Of a stretch of DNA of 64,000 bases, positions 43,876 to 52,652 are shown in pieces. This stretch comes from Salegentibacter maritimus (GTDB taxonomy: Bacteria > Bacteroidota > Bacteroidia > Flavobacteriales > Flavobacteriaceae): the NCBI RefSeq assembly GCF_016236915.1, contig NZ_JAEHOK010000004.1, forward strand, positions 62,001 to 126,000, written 5' to 3'. Both the position numbers and the translations under genes were made by a program. How positions within the stretch are numbered: the stretch's first letter is position 1; each line of letters starts with the position of its first letter. The notes under the pieces were generated by a model. The model ran no database searches. It saw only the letters and a program-made list of their open reading frames with translations, and was not told the origin of the DNA.

Positions 43876-44049
43876 ATGAAAAACAAAATCTTATTATTAG
43901 CTTCAGTAATTTTAGCTTCATGTTCAACAGAAAGTACAAGCGAAGATGAAAACATCAATCCTGTAAATGAAGATAAATTGGTCAATAGAGAATATGTCAG
44001 TGACAACTTTTGTAAGCTTCCCCAAAAACCGAACTATTTCAATGTCTAG
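43876..44049 (+). CDS. short lipoprotein-like reading frame, possible gene remnant
   Basis: A 57-residue frame starts MKNKILLLASVILASCS, a textbook lipoprotein signal with the Cys at residue 16. A short acidic mature part (STESTSEDENINPVNEDK) then stops abruptly after 41 residues. It ends seven bases before the stop of the convergent EEP gene. The signal is complete but the body is too short for most lipoproteins, so it may be the 5' remnant of a longer gene truncated when the EEP gene arrived. Confidence 0.4.
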   Translation: MKNKILLLASVILASCSTESTSEDENINPVNEDKLVNREYVSDNFCKLPQKPNYFNV

Positions 44050-44056
44050 AAACCAA

Positions 44057-45184
44057 TTATACTTCTACATCTGCCCAAACAATTGGATGTTCACTGGCTG
44101 CATTAGATTTTTGATCTATACCGGGATAAATACTCCACGTAGGTCGTTTTTCTGGCCAGACACCTTTCCGGTTTAAACCGCTGCGTTTAGTTTTTTTAAA
44201 AAGTTCCGGGGATAGTAACAGGTAATCTTTTTGCTTGATATTTACCCCCATTCGGTACGCTCCCAGGCTGTAATAACCGGCATCTTCACCTTTATCAAAA
44301 TCTACATTGAAGTCGGAATGTTTGCTAATATCCAATACATTCGTTTTAAGCAATAAAGGCGAAAGTGAGTTGCAGAATGATGGAGCATTAAGGGTACCAA
44401 CTATTGCAACATTTATTTTACCTTCCGCTTTCATTTGTTTATAAACTTCAGCAATCCTCTTAGCTTGTTGTGTTCTTATCTTATTAGATAGATTTTTATC
44501 TCCTGCCTGGTTCTTCAAATGGGTAGCTAGAATCCAAATTGTCTTCCCATTTGCGGTTTGGATTTCGTACTGCAATAAATCTTTTTCAAACACAATTTTT
44601 TCCTGGAAATTCAAATCATAAATATGGCTTCTTACCGACTTAATTTGAAATCCCTTACGGATAAGAATGCCAATTTCACGGCCTAGATTGTCATTTCCCT
44701 GTACTACAAAAGTTTGTTGAAAAGGTTCGCAACCTAACCTTGGAAGGAAATCCTCATTAAACTCTGCCAGGGATGCGCGGTCTTCTATCTCCTGAAGAAT
44801 CAAGATATCGGGATTTACCTCTGCAATCACACGCGCTTTATTTTTCACAGCTATTGGATCTAATGGATAGTTTTGAAGGGCAATCCAGCCGTTCCAATCG
44901 GTCAATTCACTGGCTTTTAGTTCTTTTGAATAGTTCTTACCCTTTAAAAAGAGGTAACCTCCTTTCCGCCTTAAAACTGCATATGTATAACGATTGATAT
45001 TATCAATATCTGCCAAGCAAACCAATTCCCTTAAACGCTCCTGATCCTGAATTGACTTTATAGGTTTATCCATCAATTCATCCATCGCTATCTCCCAGTC
45101 TTTTTTAGTTTTATCGAACTGGGTTTCATTAAAACTTATATCCCGGTGAAATAAATTCTGAATATTAAACGTGGCTAGTTTCAT
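44057..45184 (-). CDS. endonuclease/exonuclease/phosphatase (EEP) family protein, altered catalytic motif
   Basis: The 375-residue protein shows the EEP fold: KLATFNIQNLFHRD at the N-terminus, PDILILQEIEDRAS with the catalytic Glu, WILATHLKNQ with the His, and a C-terminal SEHPIVWADVEV motif. The usual GDFN/GDLN motif reads VGTLNAP, so the catalytic Asp is replaced by Thr, and SDH is SEH. The protein may be inactive or belong to a variant subfamily. It has no signal peptide. It lies between the traE promoter region and the replication-type genes and is presumably an accessory gene of the element. Confidence 0.8.
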   Translation of the reverse strand: MKLATFNIQNLFHRDISFNETQFDKTKKDWEIAMDELMDKPIKSIQDQERLRELVCLADIDNINRYTYAVLRRKGGYLFLKGKNYSKELKASELTDWNGWIALQNYPLDPIAVKNKARVIAEVNPDILILQEIEDRASLAEFNEDFLPRLGCEPFQQTFVVQGNDNLGREIGILIRKGFQIKSVRSHIYDLNFQEKIVFEKDLLQYEIQTANGKTIWILATHLKNQAGDKNLSNKIRTQQAKRIAEVYKQMKAEGKINVAIVGTLNAPSFCNSLSPLLLKTNVLDISKHSDFNVDFDKGEDAGYYSLGAYRMGVNIKQKDYLLLSPELFKKTKRSGLNRKGVWPEKRPTWSIYPGIDQKSNAASEHPIVWADVEV

Positions 45185-45530
45185 GCGTAAAATTTTTATA
45201 ATCAGAAAACTACAACTTATCTGAATTAATTCCAGTACACCACTTCATTTTGTGAATAAAAAATATTTTGTGCGTTTTTGACATATTTTAATCTCAAATG
45301 AGATCAAAATTTATGAAACTCTTAGACTGACCTGTTAATAACTTATCCCATTGATGAACAGTTAATTACTAAAAACAACAATTTTAAAGTTTTAAACTTA
45401 AAAATGTTCTAAAAATCATCTACTTTGAACTTCGATAGCAAGCTTTTACGCCGGAGTAAGTTGAACCACCCTGGCCGGAGCAAAGTAAATCACTTTTACA
45501 ACCTAAAACATCTACGTAAGTTCTTCATCA
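45185..45530. other. 346-base gap between the EEP and ATPase genes
   Basis: A mostly AT-rich gap. Its unusual part is a GC-richer stretch at 45450-45486 with two imperfect copies of GCCGGAG(T/C)AA(A)GT, 24 bases apart. No terminator or short gene is evident. The repeats could be binding sites for a replication or transfer protein encoded next door. Confidence 0.4.
45450..45486. repeat. imperfect direct repeat GCCGGAG(T/C)AA(A)GT
   Basis: GCCGGAGTAAGT starts at 45450 and GCCGGAGCAAAGT at 45474. The repeats stand out by their GC content against an AT-rich gap, immediately downstream of the DnaC-like ATPase gene. Confidence 0.4.
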
Positions 45531-46187
45531 TCATTTTCTTTTGTCAATTGAATTTTTGTCGAAGGAAACCAGGTTAAAAAGATTCCGCATTCTGCTTCGA
45601 ACCCTGGCCCCATATCGCTCTTCCAATTCAGTAGCATCTAAATTGGTGGTGCAGTGGGTTCTTACTTTGTGATTTAGAAATAATTCATACCGACTAAGAA
45701 GAATTTCCCCCATTACATTGCAATCTTTACCATAAAATCTTCCTGCCGGTTCAACACCCAAATCATCAAAGCATAAATAACTGCTATTCCCATAATCTTC
45801 AATAGTTTTAAATCCCAAATGATGAAAGGCAAAAGCGATATTCCTACAGGGAATTACCTGATATTTCTTCTGGTGTGGCACAAGGTACCGTAAAAGTTTC
45901 AAAAAACTGGTTTTTCCACAACCCACCGGGCCGGTCAATAGAATCCCTTTTGCAGGGTCGATATTGAATTTTTGGCATTTTTCTTTATCAGCAATTATAT
46001 AATTACACAGCTTATAAAGCAATTTTTCATCTTTTTTATGCAATTTAAATTCATTTCCAAAGAGCAGTTTTCCCTTTGTTTGGAGGTATTCGAGCATTAG
46101 AGAAAAATCGTAAATAACTTCTTTCCCTTTAAATTTCCCAATTTTATAAACTACCCCGCCTTCAGTAATTTCACAAGGGTTCTTCAT
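45531..46187 (-). CDS. DnaC-like AAA ATPase
   Basis: The 218-residue protein has Walker A LLTGPVGCGKT (about residues 78-88), a SSYLCFDDLGVEP Walker B and a C-terminal HCTTNLDATELEERYG-RVRSRM sensor region, typical of DnaC-type helicase loaders. It overlaps the upstream gene by 17 bases. Together with the HTH protein and the DnaD/initiator-like protein it forms the small replication-type module that accompanies flavobacterial conjugative elements, possibly for replication of the excised circle. Confidence 0.85.
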   Translation of the reverse strand: MKNPCEITEGGVVYKIGKFKGKEVIYDFSLMLEYLQTKGKLLFGNEFKLHKKDEKLLYKLCNYIIADKEKCQKFNIDPAKGILLTGPVGCGKTSFLKLLRYLVPHQKKYQVIPCRNIAFAFHHLGFKTIEDYGNSSYLCFDDLGVEPAGRFYGKDCNVMGEILLSRYELFLNHKVRTHCTTNLDATELEERYGARVRSRMRNLFNLVSFDKNSIDKRK

Positions 46188-46878
46188 AATTTTTTTCTTT
46201 TTTAATTTTTAAATAATCAGGGTTTTGCATTTTTAAATTTTGCTGAATTTCCTCAGATTTTTTCATCCACCGCTTAGCTAAAGCCTGCCAGTTCACAACT
46301 GGGGTATCACGATTAATTTTCCAACCTACGGCTTTATAATGCAGATAAAACATAGAAGCTTCGTTTTCTGGCCAGGCTTTTTCTTTAAAATATTTTAAAA
46401 CTTCAAATTCACTTTTTGGCCAATAAGTTTTATTATGTTTAATATGTTTAATATTGTTTGTTTTAGATACCAGAGCTATTTCGCTACTTTTACAGTGCTC
46501 TTCTGCTACTTGTTCTAAAAAAGTCTCAAACTTATCCAGGTCATTTACACTACAAGTTGATTGCTTGTCTTCTACTTGTTCATCACTAGTCCAAAAAATG
46601 GACATCTTAACCTGGCTTCCTTTTAAGGGGTTTTTAGAAGGCAGGTATAAAATATAGTTCCAGTTGCTAAGTTCCCTAATACATTTATGATACGTTGAAA
46701 GCGAACCAACCTTGGAAGCTTCCATAATCTCCTGGCGTTGTATATAAAATGTTTTGCAGAACCTAAATTGATTCCAATAATGAAATAAGGCATAGTAAAT
46801 ACTCACGTGAGAGGGATTTAGCCGGTTATCTTCATTGAACCGGGTAAATATCTCTGAAAGGTGTCTTATGTAATTCAT
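46171..46878 (-). CDS. replication-initiator-like winged-helix protein
   Basis: The 235-residue protein begins with a winged-helix-type region (NPSHVSIYYALFHYWNQF, then FYIQRQEIMEASKVGSLSTYHKCIRELSNW) like the N-terminal domains of plasmid or phage replication proteins. A low-complexity linker and a charged C-terminal region (YLHYKAVGWKINRDTPVVNWQALAKRWMKKSEE) follow, the latter resembling a DnaD-like end. Its start lies two bases after the excisionase-like gene and its end overlaps the DnaC-like gene by 17 bases, an order typical of helicase-loading modules. Confidence 0.65.
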   Translation of the reverse strand: MNYIRHLSEIFTRFNEDNRLNPSHVSIYYALFHYWNQFRFCKTFYIQRQEIMEASKVGSLSTYHKCIRELSNWNYILYLPSKNPLKGSQVKMSIFWTSDEQVEDKQSTCSVNDLDKFETFLEQVAEEHCKSSEIALVSKTNNIKHIKHNKTYWPKSEFEVLKYFKEKAWPENEASMFYLHYKAVGWKINRDTPVVNWQALAKRWMKKSEEIQQNLKMQNPDYLKIKKEKNYEEPL

Positions 46879-46880
46879 AC

Positions 46881-47159
46881 CTAAAAACTATTATCTATTC
46901 TATATTTTTTCATTATTCGCTGAATATCATTCCAATCGTAAAAGATCGTGCCTCCTATTTTTGTATAAGGAAGATTTCCATTAATCCTTATATTATGTAG
47001 GGTCCCGGCACTGATGCCGAGAAGTTCTTTAACTTCAGCAGATTTTAAATATCTTTTGTTCTTTCGGTAAGAATGTTCTTCCATAAGCCTTTTAAGCTCA
47101 TCGAATAACTCTAGCTTAAAAATCATTAGATCATCGGTAGTAATTATTTCTTTTGCCAT
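46881..47159 (-). CDS. excisionase-type helix-turn-helix protein
   Basis: The 92-residue protein has a MerR-like HTH (KYLKSAEVKELLGISAGTLHNIRINGNLPYTKIGGTIFYDWNDI) of the family used as excisionases and regulators in Bacteroidota transposons. It is the first gene of the three-gene replication-type run. A nine-base inverted repeat 20-62 bases upstream of its start is a possible operator. It probably directs excision or controls the downstream genes. Confidence 0.82.
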   Translation of the reverse strand: MAKEIITTDDLMIFKLELFDELKRLMEEHSYRKNKRYLKSAEVKELLGISAGTLHNIRINGNLPYTKIGGTIFYDWNDIQRIMKKYRIDNSF

Positions 47160-47178
47160 TCTTTGAAGGTTTTAATTT

Positions 47179-47221
47179 AAAATCCCACCGATGGTTATAC
47201 TTTTTTACACGATGGGATTTT
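47179..47221. repeat. inverted repeat upstream of the excisionase-type gene
   Basis: AAAATCCCA and TGGGATTTT form a perfect nine-base inverted repeat separated by 25 bases, with CGATGG copies near each arm. It sits directly before the HTH gene (start at 47159), so it could be an operator or a leader hairpin. Confidence 0.45.
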
Positions 47222-47421
47222 GTTGATTTGACTTCAAGACAAAATTGAGAAGCATCAGGAAAATAATTTCACTATTTGAACAGGACTACGGAAGAATTTA
47301 ACATCATACACAAATAGTTATAAATCAATATAAATTTCAATACTTCAATGTAATACAGTACGAAAAATGATTAGAAAAACGTATACGGGTGAAATTCGGA
47401 GTTACGGCTACCTACCGAAAA

Positions 47422-48237
47422 TTATAGGGCATTATCTCGATTTAGTTTTTGTTCGAAATTCCAGGTAATTTCATCCAAAAATTTCGTGATTCTCCCTTTT
47501 CTACCTTTAATTTCTGAAACTTTCTTATAGCAATTACCAAGTTTCTCATCGAAGATTTTTTCAAAAAGGCTAACAATATCGATTATATTGGCAGATCCAT
47601 TGTTAATAGCTCCCGAGAAGTGTAGTGCATAGATAAGTTCTATAAGGTCTACCTTGGATGCCGTCCAATTTAAATCGTGATCAATAATGTTTTTGTTCTC
47701 AGGATAATTACACCTATAAAGTTCCTTTTGCAAAAAGGGCAATAATCTTTGGTAGGCTTTTAATTGGGCCAACAAAAGATCATGTGAAGTACTAAAATCT
47801 GGGTCCCAATACAGTATATCATTGCGAGATTCACCTTTATCTTGGAACTCCCGGGTATAGTAAATTTTATCCATATAACTATTACCAAGGTCTACATATA
47901 GCTGAAAATCGCGATGCTTCTGAAAAAATTTATTGAGTTTTTTTATTTCCTTATGTAAGAGTTTTCTTCTATATTTTAAAGAATAGTTTAATTCTAAACT
48001 TCTCAAATTGATGTAATAAATAAGTTGTACGAGTGGAATTTGCTTTTCTATTTTGAAGAATTGGATCTCCTGAAAAGTTGATTTAAAAGCAACCTCTTTA
48101 ATTTTCAACCTATAATCATTCAGAATACCCCGGCAGTATTTTATAATACCGGTATACGCAACAAGACTTGTAGAAGAGGATTCCTCTATTTTTGAAATTT
48201 CTTCCAAAACCTGCCTGGATGTTAAAATGAAGTCCAC
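47422..48237 (-). CDS. rteC: RteC-type regulator
   Basis: The 271-residue protein has the RteC C-terminal signature: NWTASKVDLIELIYALHFSGAINNGSANIIDIVSLFEKIFDEKLGNCYK followed by a conserved EIKGRKGRITKFLDEI block. RteC activates excision genes in CTnDOT-type elements. It lies upstream of the excisionase-type gene in the same direction, 262 bases apart, which matches this role. Its upstream region (48238-48486) contains palindromic TTTATAAA-centred sites. Confidence 0.9.
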   Translation of the reverse strand: MDFILTSRQVLEEISKIEESSSTSLVAYTGIIKYCRGILNDYRLKIKEVAFKSTFQEIQFFKIEKQIPLVQLIYYINLRSLELNYSLKYRRKLLHKEIKKLNKFFQKHRDFQLYVDLGNSYMDKIYYTREFQDKGESRNDILYWDPDFSTSHDLLLAQLKAYQRLLPFLQKELYRCNYPENKNIIDHDLNWTASKVDLIELIYALHFSGAINNGSANIIDIVSLFEKIFDEKLGNCYKKVSEIKGRKGRITKFLDEITWNFEQKLNRDNAL

Positions 48238-48305
48238 CTTTTTTCCTATGATTCATTCCTTAAATTTCAATAAAAAGAGGTTAGAATGAAAAAGGAAAGA
48301 AAATA

Positions 48306-48338
48306 GGTTTATAAACCAAAATACTGCATTTATAAACA
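48306..48338. promoter_or_regulatory. two TTTATAAA-centred sites 21 bases apart upstream of rteC
   Basis: GGTTTATAAACC (48306-48317, perfect palindrome) and CATTTATAAACA (48327-48338) have centres exactly 21 bases apart, two helical turns. A third ATTTATAAAC occurs at 48424-48433. Similar palindromes lie in front of the peptide gene and the exporter gene, so they may bind a common regulator. Confidence 0.45.
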
Positions 48339-48486
48339 AATTTGAATAAGACCCGGAAATTCATCCTTTTGAAGGCTAAAAACATTAATCTCCAAACAAT
48401 AATAAACTTCAATCTTTAAGCTCATTTATAAACCACAGAAAATTCCGATCTCATATTGAGAAGTTAAAAGTTAAGGAGGAGGAAAC

Positions 48487-50652
48487 TTAATTTCGATTTT
48501 GTTTTCCTGACATATTGTTTTTAGCAAAAGAAAAGATTTTGCTATACAGTTTCACTATATCATCATAACCAAGTTTATCGTGAGAATTTTGATAATCTAT
48601 ATCTAGTAAAACTGGAACTTTACCTTTAATTATGCTTTGAAGTTTAGCAATATATTTACCACTATCCCATAAAGGAATACGATCATCCTGGGAAGCAGAA
48701 ATTATAAGTGTAGCCGGATATTCTTTACCGATTTTTAAGTTGTAATATGGGTCCATTTTTACCAAACCTATATATTCCAGGCTGTCTTTAACAGAACCAT
48801 ATTCTAAGTAACTGGTACTGCTAACAGTTTGTGAGGATTCCACCCCGTGAGGGTTAAGTCTGGGAACTTCTGCTATAAAAGATGAGAATAAATCTGGTCT
48901 TTCATTAACCGCCATACCTGCAGTTATACCTCCGGCACTGGATGTGTATAAAGAAATTAATCCTTTTTGGGTAAATCCTTTTTGAATTAGGCCTTCTGTG
49001 CAAGCAATAAGATCTTTCCAGGAATTGAATTTAAATAATTTTTGACCTTTTTCGTGCCATTTTTTACCTTTTTCTCCACCACCCCTAACATGCGGAAATG
49101 CCAGGATTCCTCCCCGTGCTGCCCAATTTAAAAATATTGGATAAAAAAATGGACTTAAACTCTCTCCATAAGCACCATAAACATAGATAAAAACCTCATT
49201 TAAAGAACCTTTTAGGGTTTGAGGATCGTAAACTAGAGATAATGGAACTTCTACGCCATCGTGACTTTTAATCATTATTTGCTCAGAAATAAGATTTTTA
49301 AATTCAGGATAGAAGGTTTCGACTTGAAGACCTTCTTTAAATAAATTATCATCTTCAGAAATAAGAAATCTAGTGTAATTGGAAGTCCAACCATCTAACT
49401 CCACGCCGATTAAATTTGAAGCAATTGTACCACCAAAAAATGTTGCGTATCCCGGTACAAATGGAGGTTGCAATTGACATATCCCCCCTTTATCATTTAT
49501 TTTCCACAAACTAACCTCTACTCCAAATTTAGATTTTGAGAAGTAAACATTATCTTTATTTAGAGCTAATTGATTTATAGGATTTTCTATGGTTCCCTCT
49601 GCTAACAAATCTGGTTTATTAAAATTAGGAGAAATAAGCTTTACGCTGCTTATTTGATTTCCTACATTATTTCCCTGGCGAAAAATAAATTCATTATCTC
49701 TCACAACACCTTCAGTTGTGAATACCTTATGCTTTATTTTAAAAAAAGGTTCCCAGGTTATTTTTCCTGAAAGCAAATCGGAAACTTTGGCTATATACGC
49801 ATCATAGTAATCATTCGAGCTAGCAGAATAACCTATAATATATTCGTCTGCACTAGAGTTAATTTTTACTTTAGGATAAAAATCAATAGGAATATTTACA
49901 ATATTATTTCTGCCAAAAACTTCCTTACGCAAATCAGAGTCCTCACCTAATTTATGAATTACTGAATAGGAGTTTTTTTTATAACCTGAACTAGACTGAT
50001 CTATCACAGGAAAGTAGAGATATATAAAACCGGAGCTGTCTGGCAACCATTCAATTCCCCCAAATGAAGGGTTAATATTGGTAATCTGGTCTTGATAAAA
50101 TTCTCCTGTTTTTATATTTAAAAATCTAATGATGGATGAAAACTTTTTATCTGAAGGAAAACCAATAGCAATTTTTAATCCATCGAAGGAAGGTTTTAGG
50201 TAGGTAATTTCTCCATGACTTTTAGGGTCAAAAATTTCTAAGGCTTTTGAATTTACATCTTCTTGAAAATATAATTTCTCTCTTCTATCTTCTTCATCAT
50301 ATTTAATAAAAAAATAATTCCCCTTTTCATTAATTTGAATTAAACGAATAGCTGTCTTCTCACGATTTTGATATTCCTCAAATTTCACAAGAAAATTATT
50401 GAACAACCTATTTTCAGAAAAATATGCCTCAGCAAGGGAATCCTGAGCTTTAAACCAATCTAACACCTTTGGATCTTCCAGCTTATTCAAGTTAACATAA
50501 TCATCATAGATTTTGACACCAAATTTATTTATAGGCTTGATTTTCTTTTCTAATGAAGGAAATGAATTTGTATTATGAAGTTCCTGACCAAAAAGAAGGC
50601 AAGTATTCATAAATAAAGAAAATAGCAATAGTATGTAGTTTGATGATTTCAT
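48487..50652 (-). CDS. prolyl-oligopeptidase-type (S9) serine peptidase, secreted
   Basis: The 721-residue protein has a signal peptide (MKSSNYILLLFSLFMNTCLLFGQ), an N-terminal beta-propeller part (about 90-440) and a C-terminal alpha/beta-hydrolase domain with Ser572 in YTSSAGGITAG, Asp656/657 in SQDDRIP and His691 in QNSHDKLG. The usual GGSxGG reads TSSAGG, so the first Gly is replaced. The fold matches S9A prolyl oligopeptidases, which cleave short peptides after proline. It follows the GG-leader peptide gene, beyond a hairpin terminator. A role in trimming, degrading or giving immunity to the exported proline-containing peptide is plausible. Confidence 0.85.
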   Translation of the reverse strand: MKSSNYILLLFSLFMNTCLLFGQELHNTNSFPSLEKKIKPINKFGVKIYDDYVNLNKLEDPKVLDWFKAQDSLAEAYFSENRLFNNFLVKFEEYQNREKTAIRLIQINEKGNYFFIKYDEEDRREKLYFQEDVNSKALEIFDPKSHGEITYLKPSFDGLKIAIGFPSDKKFSSIIRFLNIKTGEFYQDQITNINPSFGGIEWLPDSSGFIYLYFPVIDQSSSGYKKNSYSVIHKLGEDSDLRKEVFGRNNIVNIPIDFYPKVKINSSADEYIIGYSASSNDYYDAYIAKVSDLLSGKITWEPFFKIKHKVFTTEGVVRDNEFIFRQGNNVGNQISSVKLISPNFNKPDLLAEGTIENPINQLALNKDNVYFSKSKFGVEVSLWKINDKGGICQLQPPFVPGYATFFGGTIASNLIGVELDGWTSNYTRFLISEDDNLFKEGLQVETFYPEFKNLISEQIMIKSHDGVEVPLSLVYDPQTLKGSLNEVFIYVYGAYGESLSPFFYPIFLNWAARGGILAFPHVRGGGEKGKKWHEKGQKLFKFNSWKDLIACTEGLIQKGFTQKGLISLYTSSAGGITAGMAVNERPDLFSSFIAEVPRLNPHGVESSQTVSSTSYLEYGSVKDSLEYIGLVKMDPYYNLKIGKEYPATLIISASQDDRIPLWDSGKYIAKLQSIIKGKVPVLLDIDYQNSHDKLGYDDIVKLYSKIFSFAKNNMSGKQNRN

Positions 50653-50667
50653 TATACTAAAATTAAT

Positions 50668-50692
50668 AAAGCCCGGGTAAGCCCCGAGCTTT
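50668..50692 (-). terminator. hairpin terminator between the GG-leader peptide gene and the S9 peptidase gene
   Basis: AAAGC and CGGG pair with CCCG and GCTTT around a short loop with one mismatch, followed on the minus strand by a T-rich stretch. It lies 18 bases past the peptide-gene stop, so it could let the small peptide be transcribed more than the peptidase. Confidence 0.6.
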
Positions 50693-50710
50693 AATTCTAC
50701 TGGTGATTAA

Positions 50711-50833
50711 TTATTTTTTCCCAGGTTTTGGCCGTCTTACTTTATCGCGGTCAATAACTGAACTTCCGCCCCCTTTAATTTTATCCAAATTTTTTAAGGC
50801 TTTTCCCTGATAATCTTTTAATGATTTCTTCAT
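50711..50833 (-). CDS. GG-leader precursor peptide, candidate bacteriocin or signalling peptide, 40 residues
   Basis: A 40-codon gene (ATG at 50831-50833, TAA at 50711-50713). The leader (residues 1-22) has the double-glycine pattern: charged MKKSLKDYQ, hydrophobic positions L5, L13, L16 and I19, and KGG at 20-22, with a third Gly at 23. The core that follows (from residue 23 or 24) is short and cationic, with a C-terminal RDKVRRPKPGKK containing two prolines. C39 peptidases cleave after GG, and a C39 transporter is encoded in the same cluster. There is no Cys, so it is not a disulfide or lanthionine peptide. Bacteriocin, pheromone or other role is undecided. Confidence 0.75.
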   Translation of the reverse strand: MKKSLKDYQGKALKNLDKIKGGGSSVIDRDKVRRPKPGKK

Positions 50834-50916
50834 AATTAAAAATTTAAAATGTTAATAAATATTTGTTGAACACTAAATAACTACAACACGCATCAAATCG
50901 CAATACTTTCGTAAAC

Positions 50917-50932
50917 GTCATTTATAAATGAC
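50917..50932. promoter_or_regulatory. 16-base perfect palindrome upstream of the GG-leader peptide gene
   Basis: GTCATTTATAAATGAC is a perfect 16-base palindrome centred on TTTATAAA, 84 bases before the peptide ATG and overlapping the end of the AraC-type regulator gene. It shares its core with sites before the exporter gene and before rteC. Confidence 0.5.
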
Positions 50933-52643
50933 CACCTTCTTTGATAGAATTCAGCTCTTTAATAAATTTTGATGGGTAGACACCTGTATTTTTGTAAAAA
51001 GCCTTTGAAAAGGATTCACTGGTTTTAAATCCAAAAACTTCTGCCAGCCCCTGATTACTATATTTTAAAAGTCCGCGATCTGCATTTAACATTTGAATAG
51101 CTTTGGCCACTCTAAGATCTTTTAAGTAATTCGGAAATGATTTATTTTTATAGGTGTTTATAATTACCGATAAATAGGTTGTGTTTGTTTCAAGTTCCTG
51201 AGCAAGAGAGGACATATCTAAATCTTTATCCAAAAATCTTGCAGAGTCTTCAAATTTTTCCAGTCTACTTAAAATATCCTTTCTAATATCTTCGGGTACG
51301 GAACTTGGATGATTACTAACCGGCTTTTTATACCCTTTTCTTTTATTAAATCTTCCTTCTTCCATTAAAATTTTTAATTTTCTTTGAGTACGAACTGATC
51401 TGATAAAAAAGAAAATTCCCGTTAGACTACCTATTCCTGCCAATAATCCAATTCCCTTTATAAGATCCCTTTTATTTTCAAGCTGGGCTTCGGCCTGTTT
51501 TTTCTGATGTTTTAGATAAGGGATATCATAAGAAACCATTGCTGCATTTATAACTTTTTCTTGTTTTGCTGAGTGCAGGCTATCATAGGCTATAAGCTTC
51601 TCGATGTAATCAATTTGACTTTGATTATCATTTTTCGCTATTGCATACAAGATAAGTTGATGATAAACATCTTTTACCTCTAAAAATGGATCCTTCGTAG
51701 CAGTAACTATTGAGTCAACTTCTTTAAAATACTTCATAGAAAGATCTATATTATCCAACTTTTCAGCAATCTTTCCTAAATAGTATAATTTTATAGCTTT
51801 AGAAGTACCATCTAATGCTTTACTATATTTTACAAGAGTATCTCTGGCCCTTAAGTAATCACCTGCGTAAAAATTTATTTGAGCATCCAAAAGAATAAAA
51901 TCTTTAAAATTAGTCGTGTCTCTCATTTGTAAGGTCAAATCTATCCCCTTATTAGTATAATATCTAGCAGAGTCCAACGACTGTAACCTTAAATGAGTTA
52001 GTGATAAATTATACAGTAACAAGGTGTGATCATCGTATAAGAGTTTTTCACTATCGGTTTCACTTTGAAGTAGTTTTAAATTTTTATTATAAAGTTCAAC
52101 TGCAGCATAATGCTGACCATATAAATTTCGTATAGCTGCTATGGCTTGGCCATATTCTTTTTGTTGCTCTATATTGTTCTTTTTAAGTGCTGAATTATAT
52201 GCCTGAAGATAATTGTTTAAGGCTTCTTGAAAATTGCCGGATTCATAGTTTATATGTCCCTTCAAAGCAAATCCAATCGCAGGATAGTTTGGATGCTTAC
52301 TATCCCTAGTAAGTTTAATTATAGAATCGGAATAAGACAAAGCCGAAGTCTCATTTTCTAAACCAGTTTTATAGTAATAGGCCCTGGCTTTTTCAATTTT
52401 ATTATTTTCTAAGGTTGCTTTTTTTAAATGTATATTGATCAACAACCCTAAAGTTACAGTATCGTGATTCTCAAATGCCTCGTACTGTAAATTCCCTATA
52501 TCTTCATAGGTTAATTTAGAATTCAATAACTCCAAATTAAACTCTTTATCTTTTTGCGAATAGCCATAAGAAATAACCACACCACTTAATCCGAAAATTA
52601 AATAGATAAGAATTAACCTTAACATTGTGGCTTTCATAGTCAT
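50922..52643 (-). CDS. membrane TPR/AraC-family transcriptional regulator
   Basis: The 573-residue protein has a signal-type N-terminus (about 8-27), TPR repeats (about 40-380), one membrane segment (about 395-415; IKGIGLLAGIGSLTGIFFFI) and a C-terminal AraC-type DNA-binding domain (about 470-565) with two helix-turn-helix units, SLAQELETNTTYLSVIIN and GLAEVFGFKTSESFSKAFYKNTG. This is a typical flavobacterial one-component membrane regulator whose periplasmic TPR part senses a signal. Position between the exporter genes and the peptide gene suggests it controls this cluster and may sense the exported peptide. The start of the HlyD gene is nine bases from the other side. Confidence 0.87.
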   Translation of the reverse strand: MTMKATMLRLILIYLIFGLSGVVISYGYSQKDKEFNLELLNSKLTYEDIGNLQYEAFENHDTVTLGLLINIHLKKATLENNKIEKARAYYYKTGLENETSALSYSDSIIKLTRDSKHPNYPAIGFALKGHINYESGNFQEALNNYLQAYNSALKKNNIEQQKEYGQAIAAIRNLYGQHYAAVELYNKNLKLLQSETDSEKLLYDDHTLLLYNLSLTHLRLQSLDSARYYTNKGIDLTLQMRDTTNFKDFILLDAQINFYAGDYLRARDTLVKYSKALDGTSKAIKLYYLGKIAEKLDNIDLSMKYFKEVDSIVTATKDPFLEVKDVYHQLILYAIAKNDNQSQIDYIEKLIAYDSLHSAKQEKVINAAMVSYDIPYLKHQKKQAEAQLENKRDLIKGIGLLAGIGSLTGIFFFIRSVRTQRKLKILMEEGRFNKRKGYKKPVSNHPSSVPEDIRKDILSRLEKFEDSARFLDKDLDMSSLAQELETNTTYLSVIINTYKNKSFPNYLKDLRVAKAIQMLNADRGLLKYSNQGLAEVFGFKTSESFSKAFYKNTGVYPSKFIKELNSIKEGGHL

Positions 52644-52652
52644 ATCATTTTG

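Noticed and set aside
43803-44006. 67-codon minus-strand frame opposite the short lipoprotein
   Set aside because: It overlaps the lipoprotein signal on the other strand and has no supporting features.
48238-48486. A second precursor peptide gene near rteC
   Set aside because: Short frames here lack a GG leader and have no ribosome-site or homology support.
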